Shown here piece by piece: positions 9,826 through 17,988 of a DNA stretch of 64,000 bases. The stretch's first letter is position 1; each line of letters opens with the position of its first letter. Origin of the DNA: Limnobacter humi (GTDB lineage Bacteria > Pseudomonadota > Gammaproteobacteria > Burkholderiales > Burkholderiaceae_B); contig NZ_JANIGO010000004.1 of NCBI RefSeq assembly GCF_024518835.1, positions 248,001-312,000 on the forward strand. The letters run 5' to 3'. The translations under genes and the position numbers were made by a program. The notes beneath the pieces are model-generated. The model had not been told where the DNA came from and did not search any database. It worked only from the letters and a program-made list of their open reading frames with translations.

Positions 9826-12522
9826 ATGGCGCAGATTATAGTAAAAGCAGGAGAACTGGCGGTATCCCGTGGTGCGGAAAAGATTTTGATTGGCCCAGGT
9901 GAGCCAGTGCTATTCGGCGATGAAATTGTCAACCAAGCCAATCAGGATGCGATTGTTGAAATCGGTTCATTTGTGGATGGCCAGATTCCATCCGTGCTCA
10001 CTTTGCAAGCGGGAGCCAGTGCCAAGATTCAACGAAAGGTCGATGACGCAACGGGTATAGAACAGGCTGAAGTTGTTCCGACTTGTGAGCAAGGCGTGTT
10101 CTTGGACAGCGAAGATGAAGAACTGGCTTCTGGCACACTCGCTCAGCAGCAAGGCTGCGGGGTATTCGGACTTGTTGGTGGTGGTCTTCTGGCTGCAGGA
10201 AGCGGGCCATTGGCAGCGGCGGCGGCAGCGGGTGGCTTTCTGCTTCTATCAAATAATGATGATTCCACCGCTGGCAATCAACCTTCCCCCGACATTGGCA
10301 GCGTTCCTCCCTCACAAGCAGACCAAGCCAACGGTTTAGCGGGGACTGTAGACAGCGTCAGTGAGGGTGTAGCACAAACGCCTGCAGCCCCATTGACTCA
10401 AGTTTTGGAGCCGGTCGCTCAAGTGCTCACAGATGTTGGCTCTGCGCTAAATGGTGCATCTGAGCAAGACCCCACTGGCGTGGTGGGTCTAATCGCTGAG
10501 GTGGTGGGGGTTGCCCAGCCAGGCAGCGGCTCCACTGACAGTGGTTTGGTGGGCGGCGTAAATGGACTGGCTGCAGCACTAGACGCTGGAACCAAAGACA
10601 CCCCCTTGGCACCCTTGGTCGAACCTTTGGCAAATCTTGTAGGCTCAGACTCCGGGCAAACAACAGGCGTCGCCTCTGCTCTGGCCGGGCTAGGTTCCGT
10701 ATTGACCAACGACGAGAGTGCGCTAAACCCTTTAACATCCGGGCTGTTGGGCCCAATCGTGGGCGGTTCCGGTTCAGGAAACCAGGGACTACCTTCGACC
10801 CTGAATCAAGTCGCAGACGGCTTAGAGTCTCTGACTTCTAGCGACAGCGCTTTGGCACCACTTTCACCAGTTACCGCTGGAGTGTCGGAATTGGTGAATA
10901 CCTTGGCAGATGGCTTGTCGCAGGTAGGCCAAACTTTGGACGAGAACAAAGACGCAGACCCGTCGGGTGTTGTCGATTTGTTAGCTGAAGTGTTCGGGGC
11001 ACCCGTGGAAACTGGCGCAACACCTGAAGGGCCACAAGTGGATGAGTCAACAACTGGCCTTGCAGGCGTGGTTGGCGATTTGGATTCAGCTTTGGCTAAA
11101 ACAGCACTTGAACCTTTAACCGCAGTAACTGGCCCAATTGCAGGAGTTCTTCTCACCGTTGGAGATGCCATTGCAGGTGTTTCTGAGCAAGACCCAACAG
11201 GACTTACCTCATTGCTTGGAAATGTTGTTGGCACAAATGACACAAGCAGTTCAGCGGACTCAGGGCTTGTTGGTGCCGTAAACGCACTCGCCACAGGTCT
11301 GGACAAGGGTACAGAGGACACGCCGCTCGACGTACTAATTGACCCGTTGTCTCGGACTCTGGGTAGTGACGAAGGGCAAACAAGTGGGGTTGCTCTTGGG
11401 CTCTCGGAGCTTGGCGGTGTACTCAGCGAAGACGTCAGTCCTCTGGCTCCTTTGACAGCCGAGTTGCTTGGCCCTGTCGTTGGAACTCACGAGGGCGCAT
11501 CCAATGGGCTGCCCGGAACATTGGACGGGGTGTCGTCGGGGCTCGAAGAACTAACAAATCAAAGCGCTTTGGAACCCTTAAGTCCAGTCACAGACGGTGT
11601 TGGTGCCTTATTGGCAGCACTTTCTGATGGCATAGAGATGGGCGGAGATGCACTTGCAGAAAATGCCTCAGTCGACCCCACAGGCACGCTGGGGTTACTT
11701 TCAGAGGTTCTCGGTGGAGAAGTAGCCAAACCTGAACCAACTCCGCGTCCTGAAGGCCAAACGATAAATGGTGTATCTGGACTTTTGGATGATGTAGGCA
11801 GTGGCCTGCTACAAACACCTCTCGCCCCGGTTGCAGGCATTACCGACGCTTTGGCATCGGGTCTAGTTCAAGCGGGAGACGCACTGGGAGGTGTGGCCGA
11901 GCAAGACTCCACAGGATTGGCCACGCTTCTGACCAATGTATTGGGAACGACCGATACCGACGCCAGCGAGGATACAGGTTTGGTTGGCGGAATAAATGCA
12001 CTGGCAACCGGACTGGACGAAGGCACAACAGGCACGCCGCTGGAGGTACTAATCGACCCAGTTGCTGACCTGCTAGGGTCTCAAGAGGGAAGCACTTCCG
12101 GTGTGGCAGCAGGGGTTGGAGCTTTGGGTACAACGCTTGCGCTCGACTCCTCTCCATTGAGCCCTCTCACAAGCGGTCTTCTTGCCCCCATCGTTGGTCA
12201 GTCTTCAGGCGTTGAGAGTGGTTTGCCGACAACCTTGGACAAAGTTGCAGATGGAGTTACAGACTTGACCAGTGACAGCGCCCTGCAACCGCTCGCGCCA
12301 GTAACAGAAGGTTTGAGCAGCGTTGTTAAAACGGTATCCAATGGCTGTCGTGGCATTGGAAGACAGGTCAGCGAATTTGCACAAGACGACCCTTCAGGCG
12401 TCTCAGCACTTGTGGGCGACTTACTGGGCGGCAGTCGTGGCCATGGACGTTCAATTGGACGTCGCGATGCGGACAGCGATTTGTTTGATTCCGATTCGCT
12501 GGGACACGATTCCTTGATTTAA
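9826..12522 (+). CDS. Large repetitive surface-protein candidate with LapA-like N-terminus
   Basis: 898 aa, acidic and rich in Gly, Leu, Ala, Thr and Ser. Residues 1-110 resemble the N-terminal retention module of LapA-type biofilm adhesins (AVSRGAEKILIGPGEPVLFGDEI). Residues 111-142 form a Gly/Ala hydrophobic segment (GLVGGGLLAAGSGPLAAAAA). Three diverged repeats of about 240 residues follow, starting near 169, 410 and 648; each has TGLVGG-NALATGLD, TSGVA, SALAPLSPVT and DPTGVVGLL-type blocks. There is no Sec signal peptide, and the C-terminus (DSDLFDSDSLGHDSLI) lacks RTX nonapeptides, so the export route is open. Start: ATG after GAGG. A hairpin follows the stop. No secretion genes are adjacent. 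Polymer-binding adhesin is an inference. Confidence 0.6.
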   Translation: MAQIIVKAGELAVSRGAEKILIGPGEPVLFGDEIVNQANQDAIVEIGSFVDGQIPSVLTLQAGASAKIQRKVDDATGIEQAEVVPTCEQGVFLDSEDEELASGTLAQQQGCGVFGLVGGGLLAAGSGPLAAAAAAGGFLLLSNNDDSTAGNQPSPDIGSVPPSQADQANGLAGTVDSVSEGVAQTPAAPLTQVLEPVAQVLTDVGSALNGASEQDPTGVVGLIAEVVGVAQPGSGSTDSGLVGGVNGLAAALDAGTKDTPLAPLVEPLANLVGSDSGQTTGVASALAGLGSVLTNDESALNPLTSGLLGPIVGGSGSGNQGLPSTLNQVADGLESLTSSDSALAPLSPVTAGVSELVNTLADGLSQVGQTLDENKDADPSGVVDLLAEVFGAPVETGATPEGPQVDESTTGLAGVVGDLDSALAKTALEPLTAVTGPIAGVLLTVGDAIAGVSEQDPTGLTSLLGNVVGTNDTSSSADSGLVGAVNALATGLDKGTEDTPLDVLIDPLSRTLGSDEGQTSGVALGLSELGGVLSEDVSPLAPLTAELLGPVVGTHEGASNGLPGTLDGVSSGLEELTNQSALEPLSPVTDGVGALLAALSDGIEMGGDALAENASVDPTGTLGLLSEVLGGEVAKPEPTPRPEGQTINGVSGLLDDVGSGLLQTPLAPVAGITDALASGLVQAGDALGGVAEQDSTGLATLLTNVLGTTDTDASEDTGLVGGINALATGLDEGTTGTPLEVLIDPVADLLGSQEGSTSGVAAGVGALGTTLALDSSPLSPLTSGLLAPIVGQSSGVESGLPTTLDKVADGVTDLTSDSALQPLAPVTEGLSSVVKTVSNGCRGIGRQVSEFAQDDPSGVSALVGDLLGGSRGHGRSIGRRDADSDLFDSDSLGHDSLI

Positions 12523-12534
12523 GGCGTTTGATTT

Positions 12535-12561
12535 AAAGGGCTCACTCTAAGCGGGCCCTTT
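12535..12561 (+). terminator. Hairpin terminator after the repetitive protein gene
   Basis: AAAGGGC at 12535-12541 pairs with GCCCTTT at 12555-12561 across a 13-base loop, followed by TTG. It lies 12 bases after the stop of the 898-aa gene. The T-run is short, so efficiency is uncertain. Confidence 0.5.
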
Positions 12562-12773
12562 TGTCAAACGTTTGTCTTGTTCAGGATTTACATTTGAGAT
12601 ATCTTTCCGCTAGATTTTAGGAAATTTCTTGCGTCTATAGTTAGCGCAACAATTATTAACACGATTCCAAACTAGGTAATAAGGCTCATCCATGCAGGTC
12701 GGAAAACTAAGCACGCCTATCTGAGCGTCTAGCGCGACTAATCGGCTACCACCAAGCCTTACTCAGGCCAAAG

Positions 12774-13238
12774 AGCGGGAAAATCCATGGGGAATTCCTA
12801 TGCCATCTATTGCGGCATACTGAGGTGAATAATCATTTTGCAAAACTTGCGACTGGGTCAACTCGGTTTGGCCTTTCTCTTGAATCTATTCACAAGCTTC
12901 CGCTTTTTTTACCTGCACTCGAAGAGCAAAAACGTATTGCTGAAATCCTGTCTGCGGTGGATGAGCAGATTGAATCTATTCGTATTGGAATTCAGAAGTA
13001 TCAAAAAATTGAAGCTGGACTTACAGAAACTCTTGTTGATGAGCCCACTCTGCCTTTCAGTGATTTTGTGCTGATTCGCCCGCCATTGACAAATAAGCCT
13101 GGCAACGAGGAGGACGCCGCGTTCCTTCCTATGGAGTGCCTTAGTGAAAACGGCGAAATCACGTCATTCCATCATCGCAAGTGGAGTGACATTAAGCAAG
13201 GGTTTACCCGGAGTATCGGCTGGCAGAGGCGTGGTTGA
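12774..13238 (+). pseudogene. hsdS: Broken type I restriction specificity subunit (hsdS fragment)
   Basis: In one frame the DNA encodes the end of a target-recognition domain and the conserved HsdS spacer helix: HFAKLATGSTRFGLSLESI then LPALEEQKRIAEILSAVDEQI. No start codon or first recognition domain precedes it; the frame has only about 10-20 recognisable residues before the HFAKL block. After the spacer the sequence passes to what looks like the beginning of a recognition domain (FLPMECLSENGEITSFHHRKW, IKQGFTR) and then runs into unrelated residues and a stop at 13236-13238. HsdS proteins are normally about 400 aa with two recognition domains, and no hsdM or hsdR is nearby. This is a non-functional remnant. 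Confidence 0.75.
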
Positions 13239-13682
13239 AAGAGCACAGCTCCAAGACAACCCTGTGATGACCAAAACCAACATTGATTGGTAAATACAAC
13301 TTTTGGAGCTAAGCCGTTGTTTCGGCTGGTTGGCTATTTTAAAGTAACGCCAATTATTAGAGTAAAAACTCTAATTCGGAGGCGTATAAAAAAACACGAT
13401 TCCCTTGAAATTACCGTATTTATTGGCTCACAGGGCAGCATTGGGTCATTTGCGTAGTAATGCCCACAGACAATAAAAAACCCGACGAGTTTCTCGTCGG
13501 GTTTCAGCGCCTGCTGTTGAACCTTGGGTAAAGGTTCAGCAAGGGGAAAATACTCATTTGATTTTTATTGAGCTTGTCTCCTCTCCCCCTCTTCCACTAA
13601 CCCGCCCCACAACCCCACCAAGGGTTGTTTGAGACTGCACGGGGCGGTTAGCAAATGCCGTGTCTGACTCGGCCAGTTCCGA
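13239..13682. other. Gene-free stretch between the hsdS remnant and aceA
   Basis: No coding sequence is supported here. The first bases hold the end of a short frame (13202-13267, VYPEYRLAEAWLKEHSSKTTL) that may be the tail of another broken gene. The middle is AT-rich. A strong bidirectional hairpin lies at 13478-13504. CGGGGCGGTT at 13640-13649 is the reverse complement of AACCGCCCCG at the left IS end (9421-9430), so this may be the right border of the islet. Confidence 0.5.
13478..13504. terminator. Bidirectional rho-independent terminator downstream of aceA
   Basis: A perfect stem CCCGACGAG / CTCGTCGGG (13481-13489 and 13493-13501) with a TTT loop is flanked by an A-run on the left and TTT on the right, so it can stop transcription from both directions. 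It would end the aceA transcript (minus strand) about 180 bases after its stop codon and shield it from the islet. Confidence 0.8.
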
Positions 13683-15002
13683 TCAGTGGAACTGTTCTTC
13701 TTCTGTGGAGCCTGTCAGGGCTGTCACGGAGGAAGCACCACCTTGAATCACGGTGGTTACGTCGTCGAAGTAGCCTGCACCCACTTCCTGCTGGTGCGAC
13801 ACAAAGGTGTAACCTTTTTCGCGCGCTGCGAATTCGGGTTCCTGAACCATGTTCACGTAGTGCTTCATGCCTTCGCCGCGGGCGTAAGCGTGAGCAAACT
13901 GGAATGTGTTGTACCAGTTGACGTGGATACCGGCCAGTGTGATGAACTGGTACTTGTAGCCCAGTGCGCTCAGCTCTTCCTGGAAGGAAGCGATCTGGCT
14001 GTCGTTCAGGTTTTTCTTCCAGTTAAACGATGGGGAGCAGTTGTAGCTCAGCAGTTTGCCTGGGTTCTTGGCCAGAACGGCTTGCGCGAATTCACGGGCA
14101 AAACCGATGTCAGGCGTACCTGTTTCACACCACACCAGGTCGGCGTAAGGGGCGTAAGCGATACCACGGGAAATCGCCTGCTCCAGACCGTTCTTCACGC
14201 GGTAGAAACCTTCGGCGGTGCGCTCACCGGTCAGGAATGGCTTGTCGTTTTCGTCGAAGTCGGAAGTCAGCAGGTTGGCGGCTTCAGCGTCGGTACGGGC
14301 CAGAACGATGGAAGGAACACCCATCACGTCGGCAGCCAAACGAGCAGCGATCAGCTTCTGGATGGCTTCAGCGGTTGGAACCAGAACCTTACCACCCATG
14401 TGGCCACACTTCTTCACAGCGGCCAGTTGGTCTTCGAAGTGAACGCCGGCTGCGCCAGAAGCGATCATGTTCTTCATCAATTCGTAGGCGTTCAGAACAC
14501 CACCGAAACCAGCTTCACCGTCAGCAACGATGGGCAGGAAGTAATCGATCGCGTCTTCGGCTTTCATTTTGCCGTCGCAAATGTTCTTCCACTGGATTTC
14601 GTCAGCGCGCTGGAATGTGTTGTTGATACGACGAACCATTTTTGGCACGGAGTCGTAGGCGTACAGCGACTGGTCGGGGTACATGGTTTCGGAGCTGTTG
14701 CCGTCGGCTGCAACTTGCCAGCCCGACAGGTAAACGGCTTCCAGGCCTGCCTTGGCTTGTTGCATGGCTTGACCAGCGGTGATCGCGCCAAATGCATTCA
14801 CGTAACCTTTCTTGGCGCCACCGTTTACTTTTTCCCACAGCTTTTCAGCACCGCGCTTGGCCAGTGTGTACTCGGGCTGTACCGAACCGCGCAGACGCAC
14901 AACGTCTTCAGCTTTGTAGCCGCGCTTGACCAGTTTCCAACGGGGGTTGGTTTCCCAGTCTTTGTTCAGTTCTTGAACTTGCTGTTCAAATGATTTGCTC
15001 AT
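13683..15002 (-). CDS. aceA: Isocitrate lyase
   Basis: 439 aa, the usual length for the bacterial enzyme. It splits isocitrate into glyoxylate and succinate, the first step of the glyoxylate shunt, needed for growth on acetate or fatty acids. The active-site signature KKCGHMGGK is at residues 197-205 with catalytic Cys199; other family blocks include [34 protein letters not shown] and [12 protein letters not shown] start after GAGGAAAAACC. It is transcribed alone. The 318-base upstream region is AT-rich and carries a palindromic site at 15150-15161 that may be an operator. Malate synthase is not in the window. Confidence 0.97.
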   Translation of the reverse strand: MSKSFEQQVQELNKDWETNPRWKLVKRGYKAEDVVRLRGSVQPEYTLAKRGAEKLWEKVNGGAKKGYVNAFGAITAGQAMQQAKAGLEAVYLSGWQVAADGNSSETMYPDQSLYAYDSVPKMVRRINNTFQRADEIQWKNICDGKMKAEDAIDYFLPIVADGEAGFGGVLNAYELMKNMIASGAAGVHFEDQLAAVKKCGHMGGKVLVPTAEAIQKLIAARLAADVMGVPSIVLARTDAEAANLLTSDFDENDKPFLTGERTAEGFYRVKNGLEQAISRGIAYAPYADLVWCETGTPDIGFAREFAQAVLAKNPGKLLSYNCSPSFNWKKNLNDSQIASFQEELSALGYKYQFITLAGIHVNWYNTFQFAHAYARGEGMKHYVNMVQEPEFAAREKGYTFVSHQQEVGAGYFDDVTTVIQGGASSVTALTGSTEEEQFH

Positions 15003-15149
15003 GGTTTTTCCTCAGGCAAAAGTAAGAAAGAAACGGGGTGCTGATCGAGGCCCGCGGGTGCTGCTGTGTGGGGGGTTCACCGAATAAGGTGATCGACCTT
15101 GCGAATGACGGTATCTTACAGATCATTTCGCACGGCAACAAGAGTTATA

Positions 15150-15161
15150 TCTTATACAAGA
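15150..15161. promoter_or_regulatory. Candidate operator in the aceA promoter region
   Basis: TCTTATACAAGA has inverted TCTT/AAGA ends around a 4-base centre. It lies about 150 bases upstream of the aceA start, in the AT-rich part of the intergenic region where the promoter should be. GntR-type regulators often use sites of this form; which regulator binds here is not known, and chance occurrence cannot be excluded from one copy. Confidence 0.35.
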
Positions 15162-15233
15162 CTATTTTTCGTTTTTATTAAAATCAATTACTTACGTGTT
15201 TTTATGCGCGATGTGAAATACTTTTTCTCTTTA

Positions 15234-15253
15234 TAAAAAAGAGCATCTGCTCT
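15234..15253 (-). terminator. Second terminator hairpin after the RraA-like gene
   Basis: AGAGCA-TC-TGCTCT at 15240-15253 is a perfect palindrome. Read on the minus strand it is followed by a run of six T. It is the second of two hairpins in tandem downstream of the gene ending at 15321. Confidence 0.55.
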
Positions 15254-15277
15254 AAACCCTGCACTGCACCGTGAATA

Positions 15278-15313
15278 AAAAAACGGGAATTTCCGAAGAA
15301 AATCCCGTTTTTT
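15278..15313 (-). terminator. Rho-independent terminator of the RraA-like gene
   Basis: AAAAAACGGGA (15278-15288) pairs with TCCCGTTTTTT (15303-15313) around a 14-base loop. On the minus strand the stem runs straight into T residues. It lies 8 bases past the stop of the gene at 15321 and can also act on the plus strand. Confidence 0.8.
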
Positions 15314-15320
15314 CGAGGAC

Positions 15321-15812
15321 TTAGATCAAGGGATTGTCGGAGATCAAGACACCATCCTCATCGACATACACCCAGTTGCCTGGGTGAACCACCGTGTGCC
15401 CCAGTGCAACCGGTATGTTTTCATGCCCTGACCCGCGCTTCTGGCTTTTCATGGGATGCGCATCCAGGGCACGAATACCCACGGTGCAGGCATTGAGTTC
15501 CAGGGTGTCACGCACGCAACCATAGACCACAATGCCAGCCCAACCGTTTTTGTCGGCCAACACACCCAGGTTGCCACCGACCAATGCGCAACGTTTGCTG
15601 CCGCCGCCATCAATCACCAACACTTTGCCGTGGCCGGGCTGCTCAAGCGCGGTGCGCACCAAGGTGTTGTCCTCAAAAACCTTCAGGGTGTGTGCCTGGC
15701 CGGCAAATGCACTGGATTTCCCCCAGGCTTTGAACATGGGTTCGACCACCCGCAGGATACCGGCCGCAATGTTGTCTTCGTTTGCATCGCAAAGGTCTGT
15801 CGTGGGTTTCAT
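15321..15812 (-). CDS. rraA: RraA family protein (HMG/CHA-type aldolase or RNase E regulator homologue)
   Basis: 163 aa, full length for the family. The blocks [18 protein letters not shown] and [14 protein letters not shown], together with the C-terminal YVDEDGVLI, are diagnostic of RraA/MenG-like folds. Two activities are known for the family: inhibition of RNase E by E. coli RraA, and class II aldolase activity on 4-hydroxy-4-methyl-2-oxoglutarate and oxaloacetate decarboxylation. The RD pair in GCVRD and the preceding Gly loop are the residues used in the aldolases, so the enzymatic role is possible. It is a single-gene unit with two tandem terminators behind it. Confidence 0.88.
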   Translation of the reverse strand: MKPTTDLCDANEDNIAAGILRVVEPMFKAWGKSSAFAGQAHTLKVFEDNTLVRTALEQPGHGKVLVIDGGGSKRCALVGGNLGVLADKNGWAGIVVYGCVRDTLELNACTVGIRALDAHPMKSQKRGSGHENIPVALGHTVVHPGNWVYVDEDGVLISDNPLI

Positions 15813-15902
15813 TCGTTCACCAAATTGAAAAGTTCGTCAAATCACATCGGGTTGTTTCATGGACCGAATTGTAACCATCAGGCAGGCCAATCCTGAGCTC
15901 GC

Positions 15903-16961
15903 TCAACCCACTGCTGTTGAATTCTGATTGCGGAACTCGCGTGGGGAAATACCCTGCCAGCGCTGAAAAGCACTGGTGAAACTGCGCCGGTCTGAATAGC
16001 CCAGTTTGGACGCAATGGTCTCAATGTCCATGACCGACCCCTTCAACATCTCAATGGCCAGTTCGTGGCGCACTTGGTTGAGCACATCGCCATACGAACA
16101 CCCCCTGTCCTTGAGGTGGCGCTGCAGGGTGCGGGGGTGGATATTCAATTCAGCACAAATCGTGTCCAGCGGCTCAGCCAACAAGCTGAGTCGGGATTTC
16201 AACAAGCGGCGAATGCGCTTGTCCAGCGTGGTCTCTTCGACCTCGGGCAAGAGGCGGTTCAAGATCACGGCTTGGGCCTTTAAATGGGCAGACGGAATAC
16301 CACCGGGCAAAGGGACATCCAGCGCCGATGCATTGGTGATCAGGCGGTTGAGAGGTCGAGAAAACTGCACCTCCGCCTGCAACAATTGCTCATAGTCCGA
16401 CACATCGGCCATGGGCGAGTGGCGAAACTCCACGCGACGCACCAACGAGCCTTGCGGGCTGAGCAGGCGCACAAACTTGAGCACAGCGGCCATGGTGGAT
16501 TCAACAAACCCTGGCAAATCGGTGTACACCCCGGCTGGGTCAATCACCTTCACCTCCAAAGCCACTTCGGGGCCTTGCATGCGGGTTTCAAATTGGAGAT
16601 TGGGGTGCAACAGCTTGGGCGCCCAATCCAGCACTTGCATGGCCTCCTGTGGCGTGGAGGCACTGGTGACGAAGGTGGCCAATTCAGGCAAGCCATCAAA
16701 GTTGAAGGAATCGCCAAACACCAACGGAAAATGGTGCTTGGGTTTGCGGGCCTCCACCGCTTTGAACAAGGCTGAAAAGCACGGCAGTGACATTCGCCGC
16801 CGTGGGTCGCCGCTCATGTCGATGTCCAGTTGCAAGGCTTGCATCACTTCGTTGAGGTCAATGTCGCAGCGGCGCGCAGCATTGGCCAAGCTCGCAAGCA
16901 TCTGAAAGTTGATGGTTTCCACCCAGTCTCCCTGTGACGGAATTTCTGCGTCTTGTCGCAA
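15903..16961 (-). CDS. AraC-family transcriptional regulator with arabinose-binding-like N-domain
   Basis: 352 aa. The C-terminal 100 residues contain two helix-turn-helix units (LDTICAELNIHPRTLQRHL and METIASKLGYSDRRSFTSAF in outline) and the closing WQGISPREFR typical of AraC/XylS. The first 200 residues match the ligand-binding domain seen in OruR/ArgR-like and lipid-metabolism regulators. The frame opens with TTG at 16961 behind AAAGGAATAAAT, a plausible ribosome site; a later in-frame ATG (residue 21) would cut into the domain. It is divergent from the gene at 17047 with an 85-base gap, so that gene is its most likely target. Confidence 0.88.
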   Translation of the reverse strand: MRQDAEIPSQGDWVETINFQMLASLANAARRCDIDLNEVMQALQLDIDMSGDPRRRMSLPCFSALFKAVEARKPKHHFPLVFGDSFNFDGLPELATFVTSASTPQEAMQVLDWAPKLLHPNLQFETRMQGPEVALEVKVIDPAGVYTDLPGFVESTMAAVLKFVRLLSPQGSLVRRVEFRHSPMADVSDYEQLLQAEVQFSRPLNRLITNASALDVPLPGGIPSAHLKAQAVILNRLLPEVEETTLDKRIRRLLKSRLSLLAEPLDTICAELNIHPRTLQRHLKDRGCSYGDVLNQVRHELAIEMLKGSVMDIETIASKLGYSDRRSFTSAFQRWQGISPREFRNQNSTAVG

Positions 16962-17046
16962 TTTATTCCTTTTTTGTCATTTCAAATCATAGCGTGTGTT
17001 TGGGCTGTTCGGTAATCTTTGTGACATCAAGCAGCAGGAGGCAAGC

Positions 17047-17925
17047 ATGACAACAACATCATTCAAAGAAGACATTGTGGTACGCAAGGATTTGGACTTC
17101 GGGATTACCGATGGGGACATTCCGCGTTACTGGATGGACGGGGATGCATTCAAAACCCGTGTCATTGACGGTGTTCAAATGAGCTTTCCGGACGGCGAAC
17201 GCTACTTCATCTCCAGCGTGCGCAACTTCAAAGACAAAATCACCGACCCCGAGTTGCTGAAAGCCGTGAAAGACTTTTCCTTTCAGGAAGGGCAACACGG
17301 CAAAGTGCACACCGACTACAACAAGCGCCTGAAAGACCAGGGTGTACCTGTTGAAAAAATGCTGAAAGTGATCAACAAGATCATGAACGGCCGTTTGGAG
17401 CGGATGTCACCCGAATACAACCTGGCGATGACCGCGGCGCTGGAACACTTCACGGCCATGATGGCGGAAATGTTTTTTTCACGAAAAGAAGTGATGGCCG
17501 GCGCCGACCACCGCGTGCGCGCCATGTTGGCCTGGCATGCCATTGAAGAAATGGAACACAAAGCCGTGGCGTTTGACGTGCTGCAAAAAGTGGCCAAGGT
17601 GGGCTACTTCAAGCGCTGCCTGGCGATGGCACATGCCATGTTCAATTTCACTTTGCATACCTTGATTTTCACCTGGGTGATTTTGGGCACCGATGGCTTC
17701 AAGGGCTGGACCCGGGTCAACATGTACGCCAAAGGCTTGGTGTGGCTGTTGGGCCCCAAGGGCCTGTACAGCAGCTTGCTGCCCAAGTTGCTGAACTACT
17801 TCAAGCCCGGTTTCCACCCGTGGCAAGACCCCACCGTGCACAACTATGGCGTGTGGCTGGAAACCTTCAACAAAACCGGAAACCCGGTGTTGGCCGGCGA
17901 GGCGATGTACGCTGCGGCGCATTGA
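17047..17925 (+). CDS. Predicted metal-dependent hydrolase family protein (PF10118-like)
   Basis: 292 aa. The helical core carries spaced Glu/His metal-ligand motifs: FQEGQHGKVH, ALEHFTAMMAEMF and WHAIEEMEHKAVAFD, a pattern like ferritin-type di-metal proteins. This matches the family often annotated as predicted metal-dependent hydrolase, whose substrate is unknown. A hydrophobic stretch near residues 195-220 (HTLIFTWVIL) suggests membrane contact. The ATG at 17047 is preceded by GCAGGAGGC at 17034-17042, which fixes the start; an in-frame opening at 16996 has no such site. The divergent AraC regulator probably controls it. Confidence 0.82.
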   Translation: MTTTSFKEDIVVRKDLDFGITDGDIPRYWMDGDAFKTRVIDGVQMSFPDGERYFISSVRNFKDKITDPELLKAVKDFSFQEGQHGKVHTDYNKRLKDQGVPVEKMLKVINKIMNGRLERMSPEYNLAMTAALEHFTAMMAEMFFSRKEVMAGADHRVRAMLAWHAIEEMEHKAVAFDVLQKVAKVGYFKRCLAMAHAMFNFTLHTLIFTWVILGTDGFKGWTRVNMYAKGLVWLLGPKGLYSSLLPKLLNYFKPGFHPWQDPTVHNYGVWLETFNKTGNPVLAGEAMYAAAH

Positions 17926-17988
17926 TGATTTGACCGCGTGGCGCTGGTTTCAGTGTCACGCGGGCGTATGGCCGAGCCCCGGTGACCC

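Noticed and set aside
9826-12522. Repeats in the 898-aa gene as a CRISPR or tandem DNA repeat
   Set aside because: The repeats are about 720 bases apart and diverged at DNA level; they are protein repeats.
13686-14993. 435-codon open frame antisense to aceA
   Set aside because: Shadow of a highly biased gene; the opposite strand encodes isocitrate lyase with all motifs.
17934-17963. CCGCGTG/CACGCGG inverted repeat after clpB
   Set aside because: The loop is long and there is no T-run, so it was not called a terminator.
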